Source: Pyrococcus sp. NA2
GTDB taxonomy: Archaea; Methanobacteriota_B; Thermococci; Thermococcales; Thermococcaceae
Direction: 5' to 3'
NCBI RefSeq assembly: GCF_000211475.1
Contig: NC_015474.1
Location: 1,797,321 to 1,861,320, forward strand
DNA: 64,000 bases
Each line of letters starts with the position of its first letter. Position 1 is the first letter of the stretch. Position numbers and translations under genes: made by a program. Shown one piece after another: positions 34,793 through 44,374 of this stretch. The notes beneath the pieces are model-generated. The model worked only from the letters and a program-made list of their open reading frames with translations. It ran no database searches and had not been told where the DNA came from.

Positions 34793-34924
34793 CAAGCATC
34801 ACCACATACATGTTGGAAGAGAAGCTTAAAAATACATTTCCCTCCTCCAGTCAATAATTTTTACAAACAAGTAAAAGATCTGTCTCCAATTTTCTAACGA
34901 TCTTTCAATATGCCTTGGACAACA

Positions 34925-34932
34925 TTTATAAG
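34925..34932 (+). promoter_or_regulatory. TATA box of NSS transporter gene
   Basis: TTTATAAG lies about 67 bp ahead of ATG 34992, giving a leader of about 40 nt that contains GGAGGTG (34978-34984). The surrounding gap 34793-34991 is AT-rich and shows nothing else. Confidence 0.55.
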
Positions 34933-34991
34933 CCTTGACAAACCTAAACCAAAATGTTCCATTTGTTGCCACTCTCCGGAGGTGCTTCAAT

Positions 34992-36551
34992 ATGGAGCAA
35001 AGGGAAAGATGGGCGACAAAGATAGGTTTGATTTTAGCGATGGCCGGTAATGCCATCGGTCTAGGAAACTTCGTCAGATTTCCAACGCAGGTCGCTGGCA
35101 ACGGTGGAGGAGCATTCATGGTTCCCTACTTCCTAGCGTTGTTCCTTCTTGGAATTCCAGTGATGTGGGTAGAGTGGGTTCAAGGTAGATACGGTGGAAA
35201 GTACGGCCACGGTACGCTCGGACCAACGTTCTACTTAATGGCTAGGGAAAGCTTAAAGCCAAGATGGGCACTAATCTTCGGTCTAATTGGAGGAGCGCTA
35301 GCATTCGCAACGACAACCTTGCTCAACAGCTACTACCTCCACCTAATTGGATGGTCCGCAGCTTATTCATGGTTCAGCATAACTGGAGCTTATTTCGGAA
35401 AGAATACAGCCCAGTTCTTCAGCCAATACTTAAGCAACCACGGATTGGTGTTCCTGTTCTGGGGCATAACGGTAGTCCTACTTGGAATAGCCGTTGGACA
35501 GGGTGTAAGCAAGGGAATTGAAAGATGGGTTAAAGTGATGATGCCTTTGCTATACGTGTTCGCAATAATCCTCGTCATCTATGTCTTCGCCCTTGGTTCA
35601 CCTCTTGGTCAACCACAGTGGTCAACTATAAAGGGATTTGAATTCATATGGTCACCTAACTGGACCTATTTAAAGCAGAACCTCTGGAAGGTCATGCTTG
35701 CGGCAAGTGGACAGATATTCTTCACGCTTTCCCTGGGTATGAGTATCATCCAGAACTACGCCTCATATCTGGGTCCAAAGGACGATGTGGCTTTGTCAGG
35801 ACTAGCTACGGTATCTCTTAATGAGTTCGCTGAGGTGGTTCTCGGTGGATCAATTGCGGTTCCTTTAGCCGTAGCCTATGCACCAAAGATAGTTCCACCA
35901 GAAATCCTAGCTAAGGGAAGCGATGCAGCACTCAATTGGATTTCAGAAGAATTCGGTCTTGGATTCTCATACACAAGCTTGCCAAACATATTCGTCCAGA
36001 TGGGCTCAGCGGGTAGGTTCTTCGGTGCATTGTGGTTCCTACTACTCTGGTTCGCTGGATTTACATCAGCAATTGCAATGTACAACTACCTGACGGCCCT
36101 ACTTGAGGAAGATCTAGGAATAAAGAGGAGCACTGGAACTTGGATAGTCTTCATAATCTACTTCCTACTAGGAATACCAGTCGTGTACATAAGCGGATAC
36201 CTTGATCAGGTCGACGCCTGGATAAGCTTCCAGTTAGCACTACTAGCACTCTTCGACATAATAGTTGCAGTCTGGCTCTTCAAGCCCAGTAACTTCTGGA
36301 GGGAGCTACACGAGGGGGCTCTCATAAACGTTCCTAAGATCTACAAGTGGATAACCGTGATAATAGCCCCAATATTCATAGCACTTCCATTGTTCGGAAC
36401 GTTTAAAGACTTGGTTAGTAAGACTCTTGGATTGCCAGCAAAGATAGCCATAATCTCGATGCTGATCATTGGAGCAATAGAGGCATACTATTCAATAAAG
36501 AAGAAGTATGGAGAGGAACTTAAGAAGAACGAGGTCATAATAAAGCTGTGA
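34992..36551 (+). CDS. Sodium-dependent amino-acid transporter, NSS (SNF/LeuT) family
   Basis: 519 residues from ATG 34992 (MEQRERWATK), 7 nt after GGAGGTG. Twelve hydrophobic helices. Helix 1 has the Na+/substrate signature AMAGNAIGLGNFVRFP, and helices 6-8 keep the LeuT-like ASGQIFFTLSLG and WFAGFTSAIAMYNY blocks. Imports an amino acid with Na+. A 31-residue membrane peptide gene follows 10 bp later, as in MetP/MetS-type bacterial systems. Confidence 0.92.
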   Translation: MEQRERWATKIGLILAMAGNAIGLGNFVRFPTQVAGNGGGAFMVPYFLALFLLGIPVMWVEWVQGRYGGKYGHGTLGPTFYLMARESLKPRWALIFGLIGGALAFATTTLLNSYYLHLIGWSAAYSWFSITGAYFGKNTAQFFSQYLSNHGLVFLFWGITVVLLGIAVGQGVSKGIERWVKVMMPLLYVFAIILVIYVFALGSPLGQPQWSTIKGFEFIWSPNWTYLKQNLWKVMLAASGQIFFTLSLGMSIIQNYASYLGPKDDVALSGLATVSLNEFAEVVLGGSIAVPLAVAYAPKIVPPEILAKGSDAALNWISEEFGLGFSYTSLPNIFVQMGSAGRFFGALWFLLLWFAGFTSAIAMYNYLTALLEEDLGIKRSTGTWIVFIIYFLLGIPVVYISGYLDQVDAWISFQLALLALFDIIVAVWLFKPSNFWRELHEGALINVPKIYKWITVIIAPIFIALPLFGTFKDLVSKTLGLPAKIAIISMLIIGAIEAYYSIKKKYGEELKKNEVIIKL

Positions 36552-36561
36552 GGTGATACAA

Positions 36562-36657
36562 ATGTGGGCAGTCTACATGGGAATAGCATGGCTCATAATA
36601 TTCATCATGATGGGTTGGAGCATAAACAAGCTGATGAAGGCCCAGCCTAAGGCTTGA
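36562..36657 (+). CDS. 31-residue MetS-like small subunit of NSS transporter
   Basis: ATG 36562 follows GAGGTGAT, 10 bp after the transporter stop. The peptide MWAVYMGIAWLIIFIMMGWS then INKLMKAQPKA has one membrane helix and a basic tail. This matches the short partner peptides (MetS family) that accompany some NSS transporters and are needed for their activity. Too short for standard gene callers. Confidence 0.8.
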   Translation: MWAVYMGIAWLIIFIMMGWSINKLMKAQPKA

Positions 36658-36702
36658 CTTTTTAACTATTTCTTTTCTATTCTAATTTTGGAGGTGCACT
36701 TT

Positions 36703-37437
36703 GTGAAGAGTCCAGAGATTTTGAAGGAGGTCTCTGAGAACCTAAAGAGAGCATCAGAAAAGCTTGGAAGGGTAAAAGTTTTGGAGAACAAGAAAAAGGA
36801 AAAAGCGATGAAATTGCTGAATGAAGCTTCAGAGAACTTTTTGAGGCTAAGTTCTGAAGTCGAAGTTGACAACGTGGAGATGGCAGAGTTTTTGAGAAAG
36901 AGATCGGTAGAGATAAAGAACAACTCAACTGATAGGGCAATAGAAAGAATTGGAGAGAAAGAGTACATGAAAAGTGTCGAAAAGATGAACCTGTACTCAA
37001 AAACGGCATTCTATGATTTCAAGAGAAGCATGCTCATGGAACTTAAAAAATTCTATAGGGCATTCATCTTTGGAATGGCCTTATACTTTGTCCTCTCAGG
37101 ACTTTCAACGAGACCCGAATTTGCCATGACAGCCTTAATTCTCGCAATACCTTCAATACTAGCAATGTTAAGCCTGCAGAGGAGGGGTTACACTGGCCTA
37201 ATGCTTGCATATGCGGTCTCCCCCATACCAATAATCCAGAGTGCGATCTTGATTAGAATGTTTCATGCTGTAGTTACAAACCCAGAGGCAATAAGGAAAG
37301 CTGCCGAAGCCCTTGGAAAAAGTGAGGAGTTCATAGTATTGTATTCCTATGCCGTCATAATCCTCTCATTCCTGGACTTTGCACTCCTAAGTTATGGATT
37401 GTATGGACTTTCAAAGCACAGATATGCCTTCCTTTAA
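36703..37437 (+). CDS. Membrane protein with N-terminal coiled coil, function unknown
   Basis: 244 residues from GTG 36703 (MKSPEILKEV), 6 nt after GGAGGTG. Residues 1-110 are highly charged and helical, like a coiled coil. Four hydrophobic helices follow (AFIFGMALYFVLSGL; FAMTALILAIPSILAML; GLMLAYAVSPIPIIQSAIL; VLYSYAVIILSFLDFALL). I recognise no family. It overlaps the convergent methyltransferase gene by 4 bp. Confidence 0.7.
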   Translation: MKSPEILKEVSENLKRASEKLGRVKVLENKKKEKAMKLLNEASENFLRLSSEVEVDNVEMAEFLRKRSVEIKNNSTDRAIERIGEKEYMKSVEKMNLYSKTAFYDFKRSMLMELKKFYRAFIFGMALYFVLSGLSTRPEFAMTALILAIPSILAMLSLQRRGYTGLMLAYAVSPIPIIQSAILIRMFHAVVTNPEAIRKAAEALGKSEEFIVLYSYAVIILSFLDFALLSYGLYGLSKHRYAFL

Positions 37438-38363
37438 AGTTTCCTAATTTTTGCAATGAAGAAGCCACTCGTTCTATGGGTGTCTGGATAGAGCCTTCTA
37501 GCATTCCTTATCTCTTCACTTAGCTCAACTCCGAAGGGATTCGTCAAGGCAGGTTCACCATACTTTAGGGGAAGTAGCTCAACATCAAAGTTATCAAGAA
37601 CCCATTGGATAACGAATTCGTTTTCTTCTGGTTCAAGTGAACATGTTGAATAAACTAGAATACCTCCCGGCTTTAGAACTTCTAAGGCCTTTTCGATCAT
37701 CTTCATCTGCAACCCTTGGCAGAACTTTATATCCTCAATAGTCCTATTCCACTTCCTTTCTGGATTCTTGTGTATGGTTCCAGATCCCGTGCAGGGAGCA
37801 TCAAGAAGTATCTTATCAAATTCAACTCCAAGTTCATCTATATGAAGGGATGATGAGTGGAATAGAACTACATTTAGAACACCTAACCTTGAAAGGTTAA
37901 GTCTCGTCTCTCTGAGTCTATCCTCATCAACATCGAAAGCATATATTATCCCCTTGTTTTCCATAAGTTGAGCTAGATAACTTGTTTTTCCACCAGGAGC
38001 AGCTGCCATGTCGGCAACGATCTCGTTGGGTTTTGGATCTAAGGCCACAGGAGGATACATTGAACTTGCCTCTTGGATGTATATCAGTCCGGTTAGAAAT
38101 TCTGGGGTTGAAGTTATTGAGAAAGGCTCTCTAGTTAGACAGAAGCCTTCTCTAGCCCAGGGAACCCTTTTAAATTGGAACCCCTTTTTATTCAACCTCT
38201 TCGTTAACTCTTGGATTGAAATTTTCAAGGTATTTACCCTGAAGCATCTTGGCAAAGGTTTCTCCATTGCCTCGGCTATCCTTAAGGCCCTCTCACCCCA
38301 AAGTTGGTAATACCTGTCAGCGAAAAGCTTTGAGTAGCCAAGTTTTAAAAGCCTCTCAAGCAT
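37434..38363 (-). CDS. RNA (cytosine-C5) methyltransferase, NOL1/NOP2/Sun family
   Basis: 309 residues. SAM-binding AAAPGGKTSYLAQ motif, motif IV DAPCTGSG and motif VI STCSLEPEENE, providing the two Cys used in m5C catalysis. No PUA domain is attached, so target specificity (tRNA or rRNA) must lie in the N-terminal RNA-binding segment (LPRCFRVNTLKI). Followed 8 bp downstream of rpiA in the same orientation. Confidence 0.92.
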   Translation of the reverse strand: MLERLLKLGYSKLFADRYYQLWGERALRIAEAMEKPLPRCFRVNTLKISIQELTKRLNKKGFQFKRVPWAREGFCLTREPFSITSTPEFLTGLIYIQEASSMYPPVALDPKPNEIVADMAAAPGGKTSYLAQLMENKGIIYAFDVDEDRLRETRLNLSRLGVLNVVLFHSSSLHIDELGVEFDKILLDAPCTGSGTIHKNPERKWNRTIEDIKFCQGLQMKMIEKALEVLKPGGILVYSTCSLEPEENEFVIQWVLDNFDVELLPLKYGEPALTNPFGVELSEEIRNARRLYPDTHRTSGFFIAKIRKL

Positions 38364-38371
38364 TGCTCAAG

Positions 38372-39061
38372 TTACCTTTCAAGTTTCTTAACACCTTCTC
38401 TTGTTCCAACTATCACCATATCCGCAATATCAGCAAATATTCCGTTCTCAACGACTCCTGGTATGGTGTTCAGCTCAATCTCCATGTCCAAGGGGTCATC
38501 TATCCTTGGGAACTTGGCATCTATTATGAAGTTCCCGTTCTCCGTAACAACGGGACCATCCTTGTTGACTCCCATTCTTAGTTCGGCCTTTGCATTGAAT
38601 ATAGCCAGCTCTTCCGCAACGGCCTTCCAAGCTTGAGGTATGACTTCTATGGGAACGGGCATCTTCTGGCATAGATAATCGACGAGCTTCCTTTCATCCA
38701 CTAAAACGATGAACATTCCAGCTCTGTACTCGATTATCTTTTCCATTGTTAGAGCTGCCCCCCTTCCCTTTATCAGGTTTAGCTGAGGGTCAACTTCATC
38801 AGCCCCATCAATGGCAACATCTATAGCATCAACTTGATCAAGGGATGCTATGGGAATTCCATGCTCAATGGCCAAAAGTTTCGCCTGATAGGACGTTGGA
38901 ACTCCAATTATATCGGTTATCTCTCCTCTCTTAACCATGTCACCGAGAAATTTTATGAAGTAAGCAGTTGTAGATCCCGTCCCAAGTCCTATGACCATGT
39001 CATCTTCAACAAACTTCAATGCTTCCTTAGCGGCAATTCTCTTCATCTCCTCGATTTCCAT
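38372..39061 (-). CDS. rpiA: Ribose-5-phosphate isomerase A
   Basis: 229 residues. Interconverts ribose 5-phosphate and ribulose 5-phosphate. Signature segments GLGTGSTTAYFI, GVPTSYQA, DVAIDGADEVDPQLNLIKGRGAAL and VDERKLVDYL are all present, including the catalytic Glu/Asp loop. ATG 39061. Full length. Supplies ribose phosphate for the purine and PLP pathways encoded earlier in the window. Confidence 0.96.
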   Translation of the reverse strand: MEIEEMKRIAAKEALKFVEDDMVIGLGTGSTTAYFIKFLGDMVKRGEITDIIGVPTSYQAKLLAIEHGIPIASLDQVDAIDVAIDGADEVDPQLNLIKGRGAALTMEKIIEYRAGMFIVLVDERKLVDYLCQKMPVPIEVIPQAWKAVAEELAIFNAKAELRMGVNKDGPVVTENGNFIIDAKFPRIDDPLDMEIELNTIPGVVENGIFADIADMVIVGTREGVKKLER

Positions 39062-39064
39062 GGC

Positions 39065-39388
39065 TCATCCCTTTGAGATGTTATAATACAAGGTGCCATT
39101 ATAATAGGAAATTGGCTGATAGTTTGTTACAACAGTGTACGTCATTCCAGTGAAGTATAGCCAGAAAAAGAAGAAACTCCAGAACGTTTTTTTCAATATA
39201 ACTCTCTCATTTTTTAATTCTTCGGGAATATCATCAACAAGTGCCAGCAATATTTTTGGTGAGAGAACGTAGATCCCCCATCCCACGATCCATCCCAGAG
39301 GAGCATGAGCTGAGAGGATGCCACTTATTATACCTGCTATTGTGAATATTCCATATGCGATCAACATCATCTTATTCTCTGGATTCAC
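39065..39388 (-). CDS. Small membrane protein, function unknown
   Basis: About 107 residues; GTG 39388 (MNPENKMMLIAYG) is favoured because GGGAGGGTGG precedes it, with GTG 39397 as alternative. Three hydrophobic segments (LIAYGIFTIAGIISGIL; GWIVGWGIYVLSPKILLALV; FWSFFFFWLYFTGMTY). It ends 3 bp before the rpiA start and is likely co-transcribed with it. No family recognised. Confidence 0.65.
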   Translation of the reverse strand: MNPENKMMLIAYGIFTIAGIISGILSAHAPLGWIVGWGIYVLSPKILLALVDDIPEELKNERVILKKTFWSFFFFWLYFTGMTYTVVTNYQPISYYNGTLYYNISKG

Positions 39389-39433
39389 AAGCTCCACCCT
39401 CCCATAATGCTGTCCAATTAATGGAGGTGTTTT

Positions 39434-40348
39434 TTAAATAGTTTTTGCCAACCTTTCCTCAATCTCTTTCAGCTCACTTAAGGCATCAACGCTTAAGAGT
39501 CTCTCGAGCTCTTTTCTAGCTTCCCTAGCAAGCTCAAATTTTGATTTGAAATTTCCAATTTCGAACCAACTCACCTTCTTTCCCTTAACTTCAACATCTA
39601 TATCGCATAACCTTCTGTATCCAAGATATTCAAGTCCTTTGAGGAGAAACTTGATTCTCTTAGGATCCTCCCAGGAGATTAACCTCATCCTATACACGGG
39701 AACCTTAAGCATTGGTCTCGGATAATCCCATCCCCAACCAGCTCCAGTAATGTATCCCAATTCTAGATCTTCAACGACAATACTTATCCTTTCTATGTTT
39801 TCAAGGTAATGACCAGTTTGATCATAAAGCTTGATTACAATATCATTCCACTCTGGTATTAGATTCAGAAGCATTGCAGGACCCTCTAAGAGGAGCGCTT
39901 TATAAATGGTGTGGACATCTTCGCTAAGTATCAGAGTTCTCTCAATGTCCTCAAGTCTAATTGGCCTTGTTAATGGCTTTTTCGTTAACATTATTACTGT
40001 TTCAGAGGAATCTGATGTCAAAATAGCCTCTAAAACATCAGTCTCTTTACCTCTAAATTTCTCCAGGAGTGCCTTCTTAATCTCTTCTGGATCTGGAGTT
40101 CTGAACAAAATTATTACCCCTCTAGGTCTGATAACTATTCCTTCTGCCTCAATTAATTTAGATAAAATGACCCAAGGCAATGTTCTTGATAGTATAGCCT
40201 CCTCGGAGTTAATGAATACTGTATCAAGCTCACCAGATTTCTCAAATGCCTTATGAACATCCATCACTTCCCCGAATCCAAGTGCAATTATTTTCTCCCA
40301 CCCTTCCTCAACATGTAGAATTGTTGGACCGAACCTAATTAACCTCAC
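39434..40348 (-). CDS. Uncharacterised cytoplasmic protein
   Basis: 304 residues, GTG start at 40348 behind GAGGGGG. Soluble alpha/beta protein without clear motif. The first third has a phosphatase/nucleotide-fold feel (VIVKLY and VIILFRTPDPEEIKKAL) but nothing diagnostic; the C-terminal third is charged and helical. It starts one base after the metallophosphoesterase-like gene ends, so the two are an operon. Confidence 0.7.
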   Translation of the reverse strand: MRLIRFGPTILHVEEGWEKIIALGFGEVMDVHKAFEKSGELDTVFINSEEAILSRTLPWVILSKLIEAEGIVIRPRGVIILFRTPDPEEIKKALLEKFRGKETDVLEAILTSDSSETVIMLTKKPLTRPIRLEDIERTLILSEDVHTIYKALLLEGPAMLLNLIPEWNDIVIKLYDQTGHYLENIERISIVVEDLELGYITGAGWGWDYPRPMLKVPVYRMRLISWEDPKRIKFLLKGLEYLGYRRLCDIDVEVKGKKVSWFEIGNFKSKFELAREARKELERLLSVDALSELKEIEERLAKTI

Positions 40349-40349
40349 A

Positions 40350-40913
40350 TCAAAGCCCCCTCAAAATTCTATACCCTCTGTCATAGTTTACCCAATCAGG
40401 ATACTTTATCCTAACAATGTTCCATCCTGGGTAGATGATCACATTAATTGAATGAATACCATTTAATCCAAAAAAGGATTTCGGATCATGCCCATATAAT
40501 TTGAAGTCTGCATCCTTATCTTTCACATCCTCAGGTCTATGGCCCAGTGCAAATTTCTTTCCATGTATCTCAACGATGAAACCAGGTTTGATTAGTATTA
40601 TCTCATTCTTGAATATTGAACTTATTATGCCGGGATCATCTTCGTTCCCTGGAACGATGTAGACGGTAAATTTAGTTATTATCTCCCTTAACCTCATTAA
40701 TGCTTTTTCGTATTCATGCCTCATCCAAGGTCTCCTTTCGAGCTTTATATCATCAGCTAAATCACCAGTGTGGATCAAAACATCAGGCTTAATCTTATCC
40801 AGTATATCCTGGAGGAGTGGATAGAAGGTAGTCGGAGTATCGCTCACATGGAGTATCTTTTCAGGTGCATCGAAAACCTCCTTGGGAATTTTTAAGCCTT
40901 TTCTGAATAACAT
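40350..40913 (-). CDS. Metallophosphoesterase-fold protein with degenerate metal site
   Basis: 187 residues. The order of motifs is that of calcineurin-like phosphoesterases: ILHVSDTPT, IHTGDLADD, VPGNEDDPG, ALGHRP and LYGHDP. Several ligands are changed (D-x-H is DTP, GNH[DE] is GNEDD, GHxH is GHDP), so two-metal catalysis may be impaired or altered. First gene of a two-gene minus-strand unit, divergent from nep1 with a 53-bp gap. Possibly a nucleic-acid-binding or regulatory protein. Confidence 0.75.
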   Translation of the reverse strand: MLFRKGLKIPKEVFDAPEKILHVSDTPTTFYPLLQDILDKIKPDVLIHTGDLADDIKLERRPWMRHEYEKALMRLREIITKFTVYIVPGNEDDPGIISSIFKNEIILIKPGFIVEIHGKKFALGHRPEDVKDKDADFKLYGHDPKSFFGLNGIHSINVIIYPGWNIVRIKYPDWVNYDRGYRILRGL

Positions 40914-40942
40914 TTGGATAGGGTAAACTTAAATTTAATTAA

Positions 40943-41656
<714 letters not shown>

Positions 41657-41706
41657 ATTTTAAAGGCTAGCTATCAGAATAGGATCCTAACTTTGGAGGT
41701 GGTAAT

Positions 41707-43083
41707 ATGGCTAGAAGGACTCTGTACTTCGTCTCAATATTTATTGCCTATGTTATAGGAATATGGACATTCACACTGGCATCGAGGGTATTAATAACAG
41801 GAGGCTTAAAGAATCTAATACTTTTGACAATATTTCTAGGGATGATAGGAGGGATAGCGATACTTGAAGCAAATGAAATAAAAAGAAGACCCTACCGGAT
41901 TCATGAATTTATGACAAAGTACGCTAAAACTCCTTCAGTCTCAATAATCCTCCTAACGTTCCTATTGATCTTAACGGGTGTAATATCTCACTACACTGGT
42001 ATGAGCTTGGAAAAGATAATGAATGTTTCGATTCCAGTAGTCGGAGTTTTAATATTGTTACTTGGGTTAATATTATTGATATCAACAAAAACAAGATCCC
42101 TGGACATAATCATGGCATCATCAGTGCTAACTGTAATCCTTATAGTTATTGGACTTATATTCTTGAGAAGCCAAGCAAATGAGTTGGTAAAGAACGAGGT
42201 CTCGAGGTCGTTCATTTCAAACGTACTAGCGGCAACTAAAAGTTTGGAGTTCAAAGTCACACTACTCGACATCGAGCATGTATTCATAGTTTCAGTATTA
42301 CTGTTTGGACTTGGAGTTGGGTTTTACTATATCATAGGAGGACCACTAGCGAGTTTGGAAGTTGACGTAAAGAAGGTCATTGGCATAACAATGCTTCTTC
42401 AGATAGCGATGTCCTTCATTGCCATTGGAACATTTGCATATTCCCTGGGAATAGCCCACCAACTGTTTAGAGACGCCTCAATGAGGGGAAAAGCTCAAGA
42501 GGCCCTAAGTGTTTATATGGAGTACTTTAACCCAATTTGGGAAGAATATAGACAACCTGAAAGGTTTAACCCCAGAATCACTATAGAGAGCCTCTATAAC
42601 ATCCCGGACATGCTCAGGCATTTAAAGGTGAAGGGATCCTTGGGAGTGATCCTCTCATTGATGGGCTCGATATTCTTAGCCGGATTCACAACGGTTCTAG
42701 TCCTACTTGAAGTTGGTAGCCAGCTAGTTATGGACGTCTTCCAGGTGAATAGGAGGACTAGCCTAGTTACAGTTGCTCTATTAGCTTCAATTTTAGCAGG
42801 ATTTGCTTCCCTAGGTCAGATTAGAACAATACTGATAGGAACAATTATCTCGATGGCTCCAATAATAGGATTAGTCGAGTTCCTTCCAGTGATTAAACTA
42901 AGAAGGACAGTGACAACTTATGCTCTTGGAGCAATACTTTTGATACTTGGGATATCCAACATTGTGCTAATAACTCAACTTAAAAACCAATACTACAATT
43001 TGGGAATAATAGTTGGAATCATGTTACTAATCCCCCTGGCATTTAACAAGCTCCTACTGAGAACCATAATTGCTTCAAGATAA
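41707..43083 (+). CDS. Divergent NSS-like multi-pass membrane protein
   Basis: 458 residues, 11-12 hydrophobic helices, ATG 41707 behind GGAGGTGG. The segment SIFLAGFTTVLVLLEVGSQL then VMDVFQVNRRTSL resembles helix 8 and its following loop in NSS transporters. The N-terminus (YVIGIWTFTLASRVLITGGL) aligns with the GNxxRFP region of the transporter at 34992, with the signature residues lost. I read it as a degenerate NSS relative with an uncertain Na+ site. Stand-alone; no substrate can be given. Confidence 0.65.
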   Translation: MARRTLYFVSIFIAYVIGIWTFTLASRVLITGGLKNLILLTIFLGMIGGIAILEANEIKRRPYRIHEFMTKYAKTPSVSIILLTFLLILTGVISHYTGMSLEKIMNVSIPVVGVLILLLGLILLISTKTRSLDIIMASSVLTVILIVIGLIFLRSQANELVKNEVSRSFISNVLAATKSLEFKVTLLDIEHVFIVSVLLFGLGVGFYYIIGGPLASLEVDVKKVIGITMLLQIAMSFIAIGTFAYSLGIAHQLFRDASMRGKAQEALSVYMEYFNPIWEEYRQPERFNPRITIESLYNIPDMLRHLKVKGSLGVILSLMGSIFLAGFTTVLVLLEVGSQLVMDVFQVNRRTSLVTVALLASILAGFASLGQIRTILIGTIISMAPIIGLVEFLPVIKLRRTVTTYALGAILLILGISNIVLITQLKNQYYNLGIIVGIMLLIPLAFNKLLLRTIIASR

Positions 43084-43150
43084 TTAAGGATCAAAAAACT
43101 AATAAGCAAACCCTCTCATCTTTTCCCGAAAAAAGAAGGAGGGAGTAATG

Positions 43151-43567
43151 ATGGGTGACAAAACGAAGGTTCAGGTTAGCAAGCTCAAGCCTGGAAGGTA
43201 CATTATCATCGACGATGAGCCCTGTAGAATCGTCAACATAACTGTGTCATCCCCAGGGAAACACGGTTCAGCGAAAGCCAGAATTGAGGCAGTCGGTATC
43301 TTTGATGGGAAAGTTAGGAGCATAGTGAAACCAACCAGCGCTGAAGTTGACGTTCCAATAATAGATAAGAAAACTGCTCAGGTCATAGCAATAACACCCG
43401 ATACAGTCCAAATAATGGACATGGAAACGTATGAAATGTTCGAGGTTCCAATTGAAACTGGAGTTGCAGAAGAGATCAGGGATCAACTCAAAGAGGGCAT
43501 CAATGTGGAGTATTGGGAAACCCTCGGAAGGATCAAGATAATGAGGATCAAGGGAGAAGGAGAATAA
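43151..43567 (+). CDS. Translation initiation factor aIF5A
   Basis: 138 residues. N-terminal SH3-like domain with [12 protein letters not shown], where Lys37 is the deoxyhypusine/hypusine site, and a C-terminal OB fold. Promotes peptide-bond formation at difficult sequences. Start ATG 43151 (MGDKTKVQ) with GGAGGG 8-9 nt upstream; an ATG at 43148 immediately precedes it. Single gene, convergent with the MBL hydrolase gene by abutting stops. Confidence 0.96.
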   Translation: MGDKTKVQVSKLKPGRYIIIDDEPCRIVNITVSSPGKHGSAKARIEAVGIFDGKVRSIVKPTSAEVDVPIIDKKTAQVIAITPDTVQIMDMETYEMFEVPIETGVAEEIRDQLKEGINVEYWETLGRIKIMRIKGEGE

Positions 43568-44374
43568 CTAAATCTTGATCTCCTTTCCCACGTATATCCC
43601 TTCTACATTATTTTTTAAGTTACTCCATAGGTATGCAAATTCCTCAATTCCCGTACAATGTCCTGCATACAGTTTTTTGACTTCAAGATCTTTTAACTTG
43701 TTAACAACTTCTTCCAGCATCTCTTTCCTTATCCCTCTTAAATGAAATCCTCCTATAAGCGCAGTTATTGTTTTCTCAGTTAACCTTGTGGCATGAGTAG
43801 CAATATTTATTATCCCACTATGCCCACAACCTGTTATAACTGCAACATTCTCTCCTTCTTCAACTATGAGGGCCATATCATCCTTAACAGGATCTTTTGA
43901 TCCATCTGGAAAGTATCCAACTGCCCTATCCCATGTTTCCCTTCTGATTTCTCCAGAACTCAAAAAGCCTGGAACTATCTCCACTGGATCAGGTGTTAAG
44001 TTGAACTTTGCCCCCAATGCCTCCAGCTCATCTTTCGTGAATGGAATTCCAATGTCCCTTCTCTTGGGCTTTAAGGCTATTCTTTTCCTGAATATATCCG
44101 GATGGCCATATATTTCCAAAGGTTCGCTTCTCCCTTTCAAGAGCTCCTTAAGTCCACCGGTATGATCATAATGTCCATGAGTTATGAATAGGGCATCTAT
44201 ATCGTCAACATCAATCCCAAGCTCTTCCATATTGTTGAGAAGAACCTTCCCCTCTGTTCCAGCATCAACCAAAATCTTGTATCCATTACTCTCAACGAGG
44301 GCCGAGAATCCATGATACCCAATTAACCCCTTTCTGTATCCGGAGTGATTCTCAAATACTATCGTTATTTTCAT
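43568..44374 (-). CDS. Metallo-beta-lactamase-fold hydrolase (COG1237 type)
   Basis: 268 residues from ATG 44374 (MKITIVFENHSGYR), 8 nt after GAGGTGG. Metal motif THGHYDHTGGL (HxHxDH), a further His in GCGHSGI and in the C-terminal LYAGHCTG. Belongs to the group that includes the dihydropterin-methyl-aminobenzene-phosphate synthase (methanopterin-related) and other uncharacterised hydrolases. Its ATG overlaps the stop of the DiNase-like gene (ATGA), so the two are coupled. Confidence 0.85.
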   Translation of the reverse strand: MKITIVFENHSGYRKGLIGYHGFSALVESNGYKILVDAGTEGKVLLNNMEELGIDVDDIDALFITHGHYDHTGGLKELLKGRSEPLEIYGHPDIFRKRIALKPKRRDIGIPFTKDELEALGAKFNLTPDPVEIVPGFLSSGEIRRETWDRAVGYFPDGSKDPVKDDMALIVEEGENVAVITGCGHSGIINIATHATRLTEKTITALIGGFHLRGIRKEMLEEVVNKLKDLEVKKLYAGHCTGIEEFAYLWSNLKNNVEGIYVGKEIKI

